From CBDCXF01 sp965223755 (lineage in GTDB: Bacteria > Acidobacteriota > Thermoanaerobaculia > Multivoradales > JAHEKO01): a stretch of 64,000 nucleotides of DNA. The stretch is from assembly GCA_965223755.1 (NCBI GenBank), contig CBDCXF010000001.1, positions 930,001-994,000 of the forward strand. The letters run 5' to 3'. Both the position numbers and the translations under genes were made by a program. Shown here piece after piece: positions 1-9,063 of this stretch (the stretch's first letter is position 1; every line of letters starts with the position of its first letter). The notes beneath the pieces were generated by a model, which saw nothing but the letters and a program-made list of their open reading frames with translations, did no database searches and was not told the origin of the DNA.

Positions 1-1
1 T

Positions 2-1993
2 TCTTCGGCAAGCCTGCGCGAAGAGTTGCGTCTGCGCCTGTCCGAGTTGGAGCTGCCGCCGATTACCGACACCCCGTTCGCAAGCCAGCCGATGCTCGCC
101 GAGCTCACCGATCGACCCTTCGATCGCAAAGGCTGGATCTACGAGGTCAAGTACGATGGCTACCGCATTCTCGCCGCCAAAGAAGGCGAACAGTCGGACG
201 GCGCCAAGCCCGACCCATTCGGACGCCGCGGAGGAGTGCGCCTGCTGACCCGCAACAACGACGAAGTTGCGGCGGTTTTCCCCGAAGTGGCGCGCACCCT
301 GCTGGCCATGCCCTACCCGCGTATGGTGCTCGACGGTGAGGTCGTCGTTCTCGACGACGACGGGCGCGCCAGTTTCTCTCGCTTGCAGAAGCGCGCCCAG
401 ACCCGCAACCGATTCGAGATCGACCGTGCCACGGTTGAGCACCCGGCGACCTTGATGGCTTTCGATCTGCTCGCTCTTGAGGACTACGACCTGCGCGACC
501 TGCCGCTGTTACAACGCAAAGAGCTATTGCGGTCGGTGCTGCCCAGCCACGGCGCCGTTCGCTATACCGATCACGTCTTGGATCGAGGCAAGGACTTTTA
601 CCGAGCCGCGCACGGTCTCGGGCTCGAGGGGATGGTCGGCAAAGACGGCGCCAGCCGCTACCGGCCGGGTAGATCCGACCGCTGGCGCAAGGTGCGCTCC
701 GACAAGACCGATGACTTTGTCGTCGTCGGCTGGAGTCACGGCAAGGGAGCTCGAGCCAGTCTCGGTTCGCTCCACCTCGCCACCTGGGAAAACGGCGAGT
801 TGATCTACGTCGGCGCCGTCGGCAGCGGGTTCCGCGACGCCGAATTGAAGTCATGGACCCGGGCTCTCGAACCTCTGCAAGTCGATCACCCGCCTTGCAC
901 CGGTGAAGTCCCGACCGGGCCAGGGCATTTTTGGGTTGCGCCCGAACTGGTGGCGGAAGTCCGCTTCTCCGAACGTTCCCCGGCCGGCATGCTGCGCCAT
1001 CCGGTGTTCCTACGGCAACGAACCGACAAAAAGGCGCAGGAGTGTGCTTGGCAAGGCCCGTCAGTGATGCTCAAAAAAGCCGACGACCTGCCCCGCCCCC
1101 ACCCCGATGAGGTCGAAATCACACGGCCGCAGAAGGTCTTCTGGGCCGAGGACGACATCAGCAAAGGCGATCTGGTCGACTACTACCGCCGAGTCGCGCC
1201 GAGCTTGCTCCCCTGGCTTAAAGATCGACCGTTGGTGCTCGACCGCTATCCCGATGGTATCCACGGCAAATCCTTCTACCAAAAGAACGCCCCCGAGTTC
1301 GCGCCCGATTGGATCCGCGTCGAGCCGGTGGGAGGTGATGAAGAGGAGAAGACCACCGACTACTTTGTTTGCGACGACCTGGCCTCTTTGCTCTACATCG
1401 CCAACCTGGGCGCCATTCCGCTGCACATCTGGTCCAGTCGTTTGGCTGACCTGGCTCATCCCGACTGGTGCATCCTGGATCTCGATCCCAAAGGGGCTCC
1501 TTTCGCGCACGTGGTCAAGATCGCCGGCGCGATTCGGCGCCTGACCCAGACCATCGGCCTGCCCTCGTATCCCAAGACCAGCGGCGGCTCGGGCATGCAT
1601 GTCCTGATCCCGCTCGGCGGACAGCTCACCCACGAACAGAGTCGGCAATTGGCGGGGTTGATCGCCCAGTTCACCGTCAACGAGCATCCCGACATCGCCA
1701 CCACCGCGCGCGCTCTGGCGCGGCGCGAAGGCAAGGTCTACGTTGACTACCTGCAAAACGGCCACGGCCGCCTGCTGGTGGCGCCCTACAGCGTGCGACC
1801 GCACCTTGGAGCGCCGGTGTCCGCGCCGCTACGCTGGTCGGAGGTCCGAGGCAGCCTCGACCCAAGCGCATTTCATCTTCGCAACATGCCGGCGCGGATC
1901 GCTCGACAGCGGTCGGATCCCCTGGCACCGCTGCTCGGCCAAGCGCCGGATCTGCAGAAAGCGCTCACCGCTCTGCTGGAAAAGGTCTCGTAG
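2..1993 (+). CDS. ligD: ATP-dependent DNA ligase D (LIG-POL part, 5' end outside the window)
   Basis: LigD is the multifunctional ligase/polymerase of bacterial non-homologous end joining and works with Ku. The frame is open to the left edge. A TTG at 26 exists, but homologues usually carry an N-terminal phosphoesterase domain, so the gene most likely begins before the window. Numbered from that TTG, the ligase motif I EVKYDGYR has its adenylated Lys at about 42. An OB-fold region follows, and from about 360 comes the archaeo-eukaryotic primase-type polymerase domain, with the acidic motif ILDLDP and the GGSGMH segment. The order LIG then POL matches the Pseudomonas-type layout. No ku gene is in the window. 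The identity is clear; only the start is unknown. Confidence 0.93.
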   Translation, partial: SSASLREELRLRLSELELPPITDTPFASQPMLAELTDRPFDRKGWIYEVKYDGYRILAAKEGEQSDGAKPDPFGRRGGVRLLTRNNDEVAAVFPEVARTLLAMPYPRMVLDGEVVVLDDDGRASFSRLQKRAQTRNRFEIDRATVEHPATLMAFDLLALEDYDLRDLPLLQRKELLRSVLPSHGAVRYTDHVLDRGKDFYRAAHGLGLEGMVGKDGASRYRPGRSDRWRKVRSDKTDDFVVVGWSHGKGARASLGSLHLATWENGELIYVGAVGSGFRDAELKSWTRALEPLQVDHPPCTGEVPTGPGHFWVAPELVAEVRFSERSPAGMLRHPVFLRQRTDKKAQECAWQGPSVMLKKADDLPRPHPDEVEITRPQKVFWAEDDISKGDLVDYYRRVAPSLLPWLKDRPLVLDRYPDGIHGKSFYQKNAPEFAPDWIRVEPVGGDEEEKTTDYFVCDDLASLLYIANLGAIPLHIWSSRLADLAHPDWCILDLDPKGAPFAHVVKIAGAIRRLTQTIGLPSYPKTSGGSGMHVLIPLGGQLTHEQSRQLAGLIAQFTVNEHPDIATTARALARREGKVYVDYLQNGHGRLLVAPYSVRPHLGAPVSAPLRWSEVRGSLDPSAFHLRNMPARIARQRSDPLAPLLGQAPDLQKALTALLEKVS

Positions 1994-2121
1994 AACCCAT
2001 CCATCTAGCCAGCGATCAAAACGCCAGCCGACTATGCTGCGTATACTTTGAACAGAGCCTGTCGCGGCTGTCGATTCCATGGACTTTGTGGCAGTCAACG
2101 CAAGCTAATCTGAGATTCCCT

Positions 2122-4992
2122 ATGCTGCGAGCCCAAAAAATCAACACACTCCATCTCGTCCTCACTCTGGCGATTGCACTGCTCGCGAGTGTCCCTACGG
2201 CGGGCGCGGAAGGCTGGGGCGAGCGCCTCGAAGAAGATCTACCGCTCGATCCACTGCTCACCACCGGGGTCCTCGACAATGGCCTCACCTACTACATTCG
2301 CCACAACGAGTCTCCCGAAGACCGGGTCGAGCTTTGGTTGGTGGTCGACGCGGGCTCAACGCTCGAAGATGAAGACCAGCTCGGTGTCGCTCATTTCGTC
2401 GAACACATGGCCTTCAACGGCACCGAAAAGTACCAACGCCTCGAGTTGGTCGACTATCTCGAAACCATCGGCATGCGGTTCGGTCCCGACATCAATGCCA
2501 CCACCAGCTTTGACGAAACCGTGTACATGCTGCGCATCCCCACGGATCAGCCCGAACTCGTCGACACCGGGCTCGACATCCTCCACCAATGGGCCAGTGC
2601 CGTCACCTTCGATGAAGAAGAAGTGGACAAAGAGCGGGGGGTGGTGACCGAGGAATGGCGACTCGGACTGGGGTTTGCGTCGCGCATCCGCGACAAGCAG
2701 TTTCCGCTGCTGTTTCGCGACTCGGTCTATGAGAAACGGCTGCCCATCGGCACTCCGGAAGTCATCGGCAACGTCTCGGTCGAGCGCGTTCGCGACTTCT
2801 ACCGCGACTGGTACCGGCCGGAACTGATGGCGGTGATCGCCGTCGGCGACATCGACCGCGCTGAGATGGCGGCCAAAATCGAGGCCAAGTTCGGGTCCTT
2901 GACCAACGGCGAAGAACCGCGGCCGAGACCGACGCACCAGATTCCCGACCACGAAGAGACACTCTACGGAGTGGCCACCGATCCCGAGACCAGCCACACC
3001 ACCTTCGCCATCTTCAACAAACTACCCAAACGCGCCGAAGGGCGAGTCAAGGATTACCGCCAGTGGATCGTCGAGCGCATCTACCACATGATGGTCAACA
3101 CCAGACTTGAGGAGTACACCCGCGGGCCGAGCCCGCCGTTCCTGGCGGCTGGGTCGTCTTCGGGGCGCTTTGTGCGCTCGAAGCACGTCACCACGTTGGT
3201 GGCGGCGGTCGGCGAAGGTGAAGTCAGCGGCGGGATGTATGCGGTACTTCGCGAACTGCAACGCCTTGCGCGCTTCGGGTTCACCGAAGGTGAGTTGGAA
3301 CGCGCCAAAGCCGAGTACATGCGCACCTACGAGCGCGCCGCTCTCGACCGCGACGCCGCCGATTCCAGCAGCTATGCGGCGGAGTACATCCGAGTCCATC
3401 TCGTCGATGAGCCCACTCCGGGGATCGCCGTCGAACTCGAGCTGGTGCAGGAATTCGTACCCCAGATCAGCCTCAAGGAGATGAACTTCCTCGCCGCCTT
3501 AAATCTGGGCGAGCGCAATCGCGTCATCTTGGTCAGCGCCCCCGAGCGCCACGCGCAACGGCTGCCGAGCGAAGAAGAAGCGCTGGAGATCTTCTCGCAG
3601 GTCGCCGATGCCGAACTCGTTCCCTACATCGACTCCGCTCCAGACCGACCGCTCATCAGCGAACTCCCGGAAAGTGGCGCGATCGCCGGCGAGGAGTACA
3701 TTGAAGAGTTGGACATCACTGTGTGGGAGCTGTCCAACGGCGCACAGGTGGTCCTCAAACCAACCGACTTTCGCTCCGATCAGGTCCTGGTTTCCGCCTT
3801 CAGTCCGGGGGGGAACTCGTTGGTTTCCGACGACGACTTCGCCTCCTCGCTGGTTGCCACTGCTTTTGTCGAGGAAAGCGGCGTTGGAGCCTTCGACCCG
3901 CTCTCGCTCGACAAGGCACTGGCGGGAAAGACGGTCGATATCTCGACTTACATCGATGAACTCGAAGAGGGGCTCGACGCTTCCGCCTCCTCGCGCGACC
4001 TCGAGGAGATGTTCCAGCTCATTTACCTGGTCTTTACCGAGCCCCGTCTCGACGACGACGCCGTTCGGTCGGTGATGGGCCGGGTTCGCGGTTGGGTGCA
4101 CAACCGCTCGACCCACCCGGAGATCCAGTTCGAAGACCGCATGAACTCCGTTCTTACCGGCGATCATCCGCGCCGCCGAGCGCCGACTCGGGAGCTGCTC
4201 AAGGCCGTTGACGCATCCACCGCTCTTGAGGTTTACGGCGACCGTTTCGGCGACGCCAGTGACTTCACCTTCGTCATCGTCGGTTCGTTTGCAACCGAGG
4301 ACATGCGGCCTTTTGTCAACACCTACTTGGCCAGCCTGCCGACGCAACAACGCCAAGAGACTTGGCGCGACATCGGTGTCGACGGTCCCGACGAGGTCGA
4401 ACGAGTCGAAGTCTTCAGCGGACTCGAACCCAAGAGCCAAGTGCGCCTGGTGTTCTCAGGCGGAGCCGAGTTTGGGCCGCAAAATCTCTACAACCTTCGC
4501 TCCACAGCAGCAGCTCTCGGCATCCGCCTGCGCGAAGCGCTACGCGAAGATCTGGGAGCCACCTACGGGGTGCGGGTGTCGACCAACATGACCGACCGAC
4601 CTTCGCCGGGGTACACCGCAACCATCGAGTTCGGCTGTGCACCGGAAAACGTCGACACCTTGGTGACGCGCATCTTCGAAGAGATTGAGAGTGTGCGCGA
4701 GTCCGGCCTGGCGGACAGCTATACCACCAAGGTGCGCGAGCAGCAGCGCAGGCGCCGCCAAACCATGCTGCGCGAGAACGGATTCTGGCTGCGGGCATTG
4801 TCCGAGTACTACCGCCACGGCTGGGATCCCCGTCTGCTCCTGCAGCACGACCAACTGCTGGCCAATTTGAACTCCGAGACGTTTCAGCAGACCACGGCGC
4901 TCTACTTCGATCCCGACAAATATGTCCTCGGCGTGCTCTATCCAAAAGAAGCCGAAGCGGCCGAGCCGACTGACAACGTGACGGGGATGTAG
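2122..4992 (+). CDS. M16 family zinc metallopeptidase, two-halved (PqqL/pitrilysin-like)
   Basis: Secreted zinc peptidase of 956 residues, long enough for the double M16 fold (N-terminal catalytic half plus C-terminal half) of PqqL and pitrilysin. The inverted zinc motif HFVEH lies at 91-95 and the third ligand is probably Glu171 in DKERGVV, at the spacing expected for the family. The ATG at 2122 is preferred over an upstream TTG because it begins directly with a signal peptide: a basic start, a hydrophobic stretch at about 10-24, then a TAGAE cleavage region. It acts in the periplasm or at the cell surface, and the substrate is unknown. A heptamer repeat array starts at the last base of the stop codon. 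Confidence 0.9.
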   Translation: MLRAQKINTLHLVLTLAIALLASVPTAGAEGWGERLEEDLPLDPLLTTGVLDNGLTYYIRHNESPEDRVELWLVVDAGSTLEDEDQLGVAHFVEHMAFNGTEKYQRLELVDYLETIGMRFGPDINATTSFDETVYMLRIPTDQPELVDTGLDILHQWASAVTFDEEEVDKERGVVTEEWRLGLGFASRIRDKQFPLLFRDSVYEKRLPIGTPEVIGNVSVERVRDFYRDWYRPELMAVIAVGDIDRAEMAAKIEAKFGSLTNGEEPRPRPTHQIPDHEETLYGVATDPETSHTTFAIFNKLPKRAEGRVKDYRQWIVERIYHMMVNTRLEEYTRGPSPPFLAAGSSSGRFVRSKHVTTLVAAVGEGEVSGGMYAVLRELQRLARFGFTEGELERAKAEYMRTYERAALDRDAADSSSYAAEYIRVHLVDEPTPGIAVELELVQEFVPQISLKEMNFLAALNLGERNRVILVSAPERHAQRLPSEEEALEIFSQVADAELVPYIDSAPDRPLISELPESGAIAGEEYIEELDITVWELSNGAQVVLKPTDFRSDQVLVSAFSPGGNSLVSDDDFASSLVATAFVEESGVGAFDPLSLDKALAGKTVDISTYIDELEEGLDASASSRDLEEMFQLIYLVFTEPRLDDDAVRSVMGRVRGWVHNRSTHPEIQFEDRMNSVLTGDHPRRRAPTRELLKAVDASTALEVYGDRFGDASDFTFVIVGSFATEDMRPFVNTYLASLPTQQRQETWRDIGVDGPDEVERVEVFSGLEPKSQVRLVFSGGAEFGPQNLYNLRSTAAALGIRLREALREDLGATYGVRVSTNMTDRPSPGYTATIEFGCAPENVDTLVTRIFEEIESVRESGLADSYTTKVREQQRRRRQTMLRENGFWLRALSEYYRHGWDPRLLLQHDQLLANLNSETFQQTTALYFDPDKYVLGVLYPKEAEAAEPTDNVTGM

Positions 4993-5103
4993 TTGGCAGT
5001 TGACAGTTGGCAGTTAGCAGTTAGCAGTTGGCAGTTGGCAGTTGACAGTAGTTACTGACCACTGACCACTGACCACTGACCACTGACCACTGAATACTAA
5101 CCA
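4992..5103. repeat. Heptamer tandem array, 16 units
   Basis: Sixteen 7-bp units run without a phase break. Nine are of the GTTGGCA/GTTGACA/GTTAGCA type and seven of the CTGACCA type. The array begins on the last base of the M16 stop codon and ends 21 bp before the ABC-F start. It fills nearly the whole gap. Confidence 0.9.
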
Positions 5104-5124
5104 CTTCCTATATCCTCCTCCCCC

Positions 5125-7065
5125 ATGATTGCGGTCTCCGGACTGGGCAAGTCCTTCGGCGCCCAGACGCTTTTCTCAAACGTTTCTTTCCAACTCGACC
5201 CGGGCAAGCGCTACGGGTTGGTGGGCGCTAACGGCTCGGGGAAATCCACTCTCCTCAAGGTCCTCGCCGGCGACGACTTGCCCAGCGAAGGGGATCTCTC
5301 GATTCCCAAGAAATCGGTGGTCGGCGTGCTGCGTCAGGACCACTTTGAATACGAGGACTGTCGCATTCTCGATGTCGCCTTGATGGGCAATCCGGAACTC
5401 TGGGCGGCGATGGAGGCCAAGGAAGAGCTTCTCGCCCACGCCGACCAGGACTTTGACGCCGAGAAGTACTCGGAACTCGAGGACACCATCCTGCGCCACG
5501 ACGGCTACCGAGCCGAGGCCGACGCGGGAGAGATCCTCGAAGGGCTGGGAATTCCCACCGAGCGCCATACTGAACCCCTTTCCGCGTTGTCCGGTGGATT
5601 CAAGCTGCGCGTGTTGCTGGCGCAAGTGCTGGCCGCACGCCCGGACGTACTCCTCCTCGACGAGCCCACCAACCATTTGGACATCCTCTCGATCCGCTGG
5701 CTGGAAAAATTCCTGTGTGAGTTCGCCGGCGTGTTGGTGGTGGTTTCCCACGATCATCGCTTTCTCGACAACGTCGTCACTCACATCCTCGATGTCGATT
5801 ACGAGACCGTCATTCTCTACCCCGGTTCCTACAGTCGCTTCGCCGAGGCCAAGGTCGAACAGCGGCGCATGAAGGAAGCAGAGATCGGCAAGCGCGAACG
5901 AGAGATCGCCCACCACAAGGCGTTTGTGGAGCGCTTTCGCGCCAAGGCCACCAAGGCCCGTCAAGCCAAAAGCAAGCAGAAGCTGATCGACCGCATTGAG
6001 ATCGAACGCCTGCCGGCCAGTTCGCGGCGATATCCGATCTTTCGCTTCCCCGCCTGTCGCCCCAGCGGCAAAGACGTGGTCACCATCACCGATGTCTCCA
6101 AGGCCTACGGCGAGGATCCTGCGACCAAAAACCAGGTGCTGAGTGAAGTCAATCTGACCGTGCGACGCGGCGAACGGTTGGCGATCATGGGGCCCAACGG
6201 CATCGGCAAATCGACCCTGCTCAAGATCCTCCATGGCGAACTCGCGGCCGACAGCGGCTCAGTGGATTGGGGCTACGAAACCCACCGCGGATATTTCGCC
6301 CAGGACCACAAGGAGTTGCTACCCGACAGTAGCCAGTCCATTGAGTCGTGGCTGTGGGAGAGCTGTCCCGGCGAGAGCATTGGTTACGTGCGCGGCAAGC
6401 TTGGACAGGTCTTGTTTTCCGGCGACGAAGTGGAAAAGAGGCTCTCCAGCCTCTCCGGTGGCGAAGCCGCGCGCCTGGTCTTCGCGCGTCTTGGAGTCAC
6501 CGAACCCAATGTGCTCCTTCTCGACGAGCCCACCAACCACCTTGACTTGGAAGCCATCGAGGCTCTGGTCGAGGGCCTGCAGGCGTACGAAGGGACGCTA
6601 CTCTTCGTCTCGCACGATCGCTGGTTCGTCTCACAACTGGCCAACCGCATCCTCGAACTGACCCCCGACGGAGCCCGTGACTACCACGGCAGTTACGACG
6701 AATACGTCCACTCTCTCGGTGACGATCACTTGGACGCCGACGCGCTAGCGCTCAAGGTGCGCCGCGAGAAGCGTCGCCGTAAGCAGGCGCCTCAGAACGT
6801 GGGCGCGTCCAAGAACCGCATTCGCGAGCTGCAGAAGCAACGCGACACCCTCATCGCCGCCATCGACGACGCGGAAACCCGCGTCGCCGAAATCAACGAC
6901 ACCTTCGCCAATCCGGCCTTCTTCTCGGACACTCCACCCAAGAAGATCCGTCAGCTCGAAAACGACCTGAGCACGTTGCAAGCGGAGATCGCCGAATCGA
7001 CCCAAGCCTGGGAACAAGTCGAGTCCGAGCTGGCAGAGCTCGAGTCAGCCCTGCAGCCAGCGTGA
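5125..7065 (+). CDS. ABC-F family ATPase (YbiT/Uup-like)
   Basis: Soluble tandem ABC ATPase of 646 residues with no membrane segment. ABC-F proteins bind the ribosomal E site and help resolve stalled translation. The first cassette has Walker A GANGSGKST at 34-42, signature LSGG and Walker B LLLDEPTNHLD. The second has GPNGIGKST, LSGGEAARL and again LLLDEPTNHLD. The segment after the first Walker A (VGVLRQDHFEYED) and the later YFAQDH motif resemble E. coli YbiT. The C-terminal ~100 residues are a charged coiled-coil extension more typical of Uup. The start is the ATG at 5125. The next gene overlaps it by 4 bp, so the two are probably co-transcribed. Confidence 0.92.
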   Translation: MIAVSGLGKSFGAQTLFSNVSFQLDPGKRYGLVGANGSGKSTLLKVLAGDDLPSEGDLSIPKKSVVGVLRQDHFEYEDCRILDVALMGNPELWAAMEAKEELLAHADQDFDAEKYSELEDTILRHDGYRAEADAGEILEGLGIPTERHTEPLSALSGGFKLRVLLAQVLAARPDVLLLDEPTNHLDILSIRWLEKFLCEFAGVLVVVSHDHRFLDNVVTHILDVDYETVILYPGSYSRFAEAKVEQRRMKEAEIGKREREIAHHKAFVERFRAKATKARQAKSKQKLIDRIEIERLPASSRRYPIFRFPACRPSGKDVVTITDVSKAYGEDPATKNQVLSEVNLTVRRGERLAIMGPNGIGKSTLLKILHGELAADSGSVDWGYETHRGYFAQDHKELLPDSSQSIESWLWESCPGESIGYVRGKLGQVLFSGDEVEKRLSSLSGGEAARLVFARLGVTEPNVLLLDEPTNHLDLEAIEALVEGLQAYEGTLLFVSHDRWFVSQLANRILELTPDGARDYHGSYDEYVHSLGDDHLDADALALKVRREKRRRKQAPQNVGASKNRIRELQKQRDTLIAAIDDAETRVAEINDTFANPAFFSDTPPKKIRQLENDLSTLQAEIAESTQAWEQVESELAELESALQPA

Positions 7066-7700
7066 ATCACCAGCCTCGAAATCAGCCCTGGAATCCGCAA
7101 GCGCCCGCGGCATTGGTGCGACGGGACCCGCGCTTTCAGGCCATCGTCAAGGCCGCTCCCCGCCCCAACTGGGGCCGCCCCGAGAGCGTCTTTCAGGCGC
7201 TGGGCAGGGCGATTCTCTACCAGCAGCTCGCCGGGGCCGCCGCGCTCAGCATTTACAACCGTCTGGTGGCTTCGTTCCCGCGCCGCCGCCGCTTCCCCAC
7301 TCCCAAGCAGGTCTTTGAAGCTCCCGAGCGGCTCTACCGCAGTGCCGGGGTTTCCCAAGCCAAGGAACGCTATCTGCGCGACCTCGCGGCGCACTTTCTC
7401 GATGGGCGCATCCAGCCGCGGACTCTTTCCCGCCGGACACCCGAGGACATCCGCGCCACTATCACTCAGGTTGCGGGGATTGGCGACTGGACCGCCGACA
7501 TCTTCCTCATTTCGGCCCTAGGCCATGCCGACATCCTGCCGGCGCTCGATCTAGGAATTCGCAAAGGAGTGCAGAGGCTCGATGACTTGGAAGAACTTCC
7601 CTCAGTCGACGACGTTGCAATCAGGGGAGAGGCCTGGAGCCCCTATAGATCGACCGCAGCTTGGTATCTATGGAGAATCTTGGATAGTGGGAGGGGATAA
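7062..7700 (+). CDS. DNA-3-methyladenine glycosylase, HhH-GPD family (AlkA-like)
   Basis: Base-excision repair glycosylase of 212 residues that removes alkylated bases. The helix-hairpin-helix segment QVAGIGDWTAD is at 137-146, and the catalytic Asp lies in PALDLGIRKG at about 163, as in the HhH-GPD superfamily. There is no AlkA N-terminal beta domain, so it belongs to the short class. The start is a GTG inside GTGA that overlaps the ABC-F stop codon, implying translational coupling. The final residues (LDSGRG) and stop lie in repeat-like sequence. Confidence 0.87.
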   Translation: MNHQPRNQPWNPQAPAALVRRDPRFQAIVKAAPRPNWGRPESVFQALGRAILYQQLAGAAALSIYNRLVASFPRRRRFPTPKQVFEAPERLYRSAGVSQAKERYLRDLAAHFLDGRIQPRTLSRRTPEDIRATITQVAGIGDWTADIFLISALGHADILPALDLGIRKGVQRLDDLEELPSVDDVAIRGEAWSPYRSTAAWYLWRILDSGRG

Positions 7701-7757
7701 ACCCCTCCCCTCGCGCACGGCGACTCGCTTGGACGGAAGAGGAGGTAAACCCGTCCC

Positions 7758-8969
7758 CTACGCGGCGGCTCGCTGCCGGTCGGCGGCCTCTTCAACCTGC
7801 AGCCACGCCCTCAGCAAGTTCTCCCCCGCCACCTTACGCACGTCCTCTTCTGAGTAGCCGCGTTCGAGTAAAACCCTAAGTAGGTTGGGGTAGGCGCTGA
7901 CATCCTTGAGACCCGTGGGCAGGGAGTCACCAACTCCGTCGTAGTCGGAGCCGATGCCGACGTGGTCGATGCCGACCAGTTGGACGACGTGATCGATATG
8001 GTCGGCGACATCCTCGACATCGGCGTAGATGCGCGCATTCTCCGCGAAGTAGGCCTCGCGGAACTCGTCCAACTCTGGAGCGTCATCCTGATATCCGTTT
8101 TCTTCAGCGAAGGCCCGGCGCTTGGCCCAGAAATCTTGACTCTGGGTATTGGCTTCAGGAGTGACAAAGGCCGATCCGAAGTTGATCTGAATCACCCCCC
8201 CGTTCGCCGCCAGCGCGCGAATCATGTCGTCGCTCATGTTGCGCTCCCACTCCGGCGTGAACTTGCGGCACGAGGAATGCGACGCGATCACCGGAGCGCG
8301 GCTGGTCGCAAGCACTTGCTCCGCGGCGGCATCGGACAGGTGGGAGATGTCGATCATCATGCCGAGATCGTTCATTCCCGCCACAACTTCGTTACCGAAG
8401 TCGCTGAGACCATCCCATTGGGCCTCATCTGCATAAGAAGAGTCGCTCAACTGGTTGTTTTCGGAGTGGGTCAAAGTGATGTAGCGGATGCCGCGCTGGT
8501 AGAAATGAACCAGATCTTCCAGGCTCTCGATCGGCGCGCCGTTTTCCATGCCCAGAGCAAACAGCACTTTGCCTTGCCCCATCGCAGAGCGAACGGCCTC
8601 AACACTCGACACCACGCTGAACTTGTCGGGATGGTTGTTCGCGATCTCTTCGACCCCATCAATGAGCAAGTCTGCGTGTTCGCCGGCGGTGCCGGTTTCT
8701 TGATGCTCGGCTGGGACATAGATGGACATGAAGGCGACATCCAGGCCGCCGGCACGGGCACGCGGAAAGTCGAAGTCGCCGCTGTCGGTGCGCTCGGAGA
8801 TGTCCGCCGGCTCGTCGAACAGACGGTACGGAACGTCGATGTGGGTGTCGATGAGGATCGCTTCTTGGGCGATTCGCTCGGCGACCGGTCCGTAGTCGAC
8901 GGCGGGAGGCGTCGCTTCCGTCGAACAGGCGGCGACGACAACTAAGGCGGTAAATAGGATATTTCTCAT
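7758..8969 (-). CDS. Membrane dipeptidase (renal dipeptidase, peptidase M19), lipoprotein
   Basis: Zinc dipeptidase of 403 residues in the amidohydrolase-fold M19 family, which hydrolyses dipeptides, including D-residue dipeptides. The metal ligand motif LIDTHID follows the signal peptide. SHSSCR, DISHLSD and GIDHVGIGSDYDG are the other family motifs. The start is the ATG at 8969, because it begins a short lipoprotein signal (VVVAACS). The frame is open further upstream, but that part runs into recJ and has no family resemblance. It is therefore probably anchored in a membrane facing the periplasm. Confidence 0.9.
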   Translation of the reverse strand: MRNILFTALVVVAACSTEATPPAVDYGPVAERIAQEAILIDTHIDVPYRLFDEPADISERTDSGDFDFPRARAGGLDVAFMSIYVPAEHQETGTAGEHADLLIDGVEEIANNHPDKFSVVSSVEAVRSAMGQGKVLFALGMENGAPIESLEDLVHFYQRGIRYITLTHSENNQLSDSSYADEAQWDGLSDFGNEVVAGMNDLGMMIDISHLSDAAAEQVLATSRAPVIASHSSCRKFTPEWERNMSDDMIRALAANGGVIQINFGSAFVTPEANTQSQDFWAKRRAFAEENGYQDDAPELDEFREAYFAENARIYADVEDVADHIDHVVQLVGIDHVGIGSDYDGVGDSLPTGLKDVSAYPNLLRVLLERGYSEEDVRKVAGENLLRAWLQVEEAADRQRAAA

Positions 8970-9001
8970 TTCGTACTCCCAACCGTAACAACCCGCTCGC
9001 T

Positions 9002-9061
9002 GGTTTTGCTTAACCGGGTTTTGTGCAACCGGGTTCTGCGCAACCGGTTTTTGTGCAACCG
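9002..9061. repeat. Four tandem 15-bp repeats between M19 and recJ
   Basis: Four units of the form GGTTTTGTGCAACCG (9002, 9017, 9032, 9047) with one to three substitutions each. They fill the short gap just past the recJ stop and just upstream of the dipeptidase start on the minus strand. Confidence 0.85.
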
Positions 9062-9063
9062 AG

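Noticed and set aside
147..854. Open frame of 235 codons on the minus strand within ligD
   Set aside because: Arg/Ser-rich translation typical of an antisense frame in GC-rich coding DNA; the + strand is clearly LigD.
2042..2047. TATACT as promoter of the first M16 gene
   Set aside because: No -35 hexamer at a suitable distance; a single hexamer is too weak to report.
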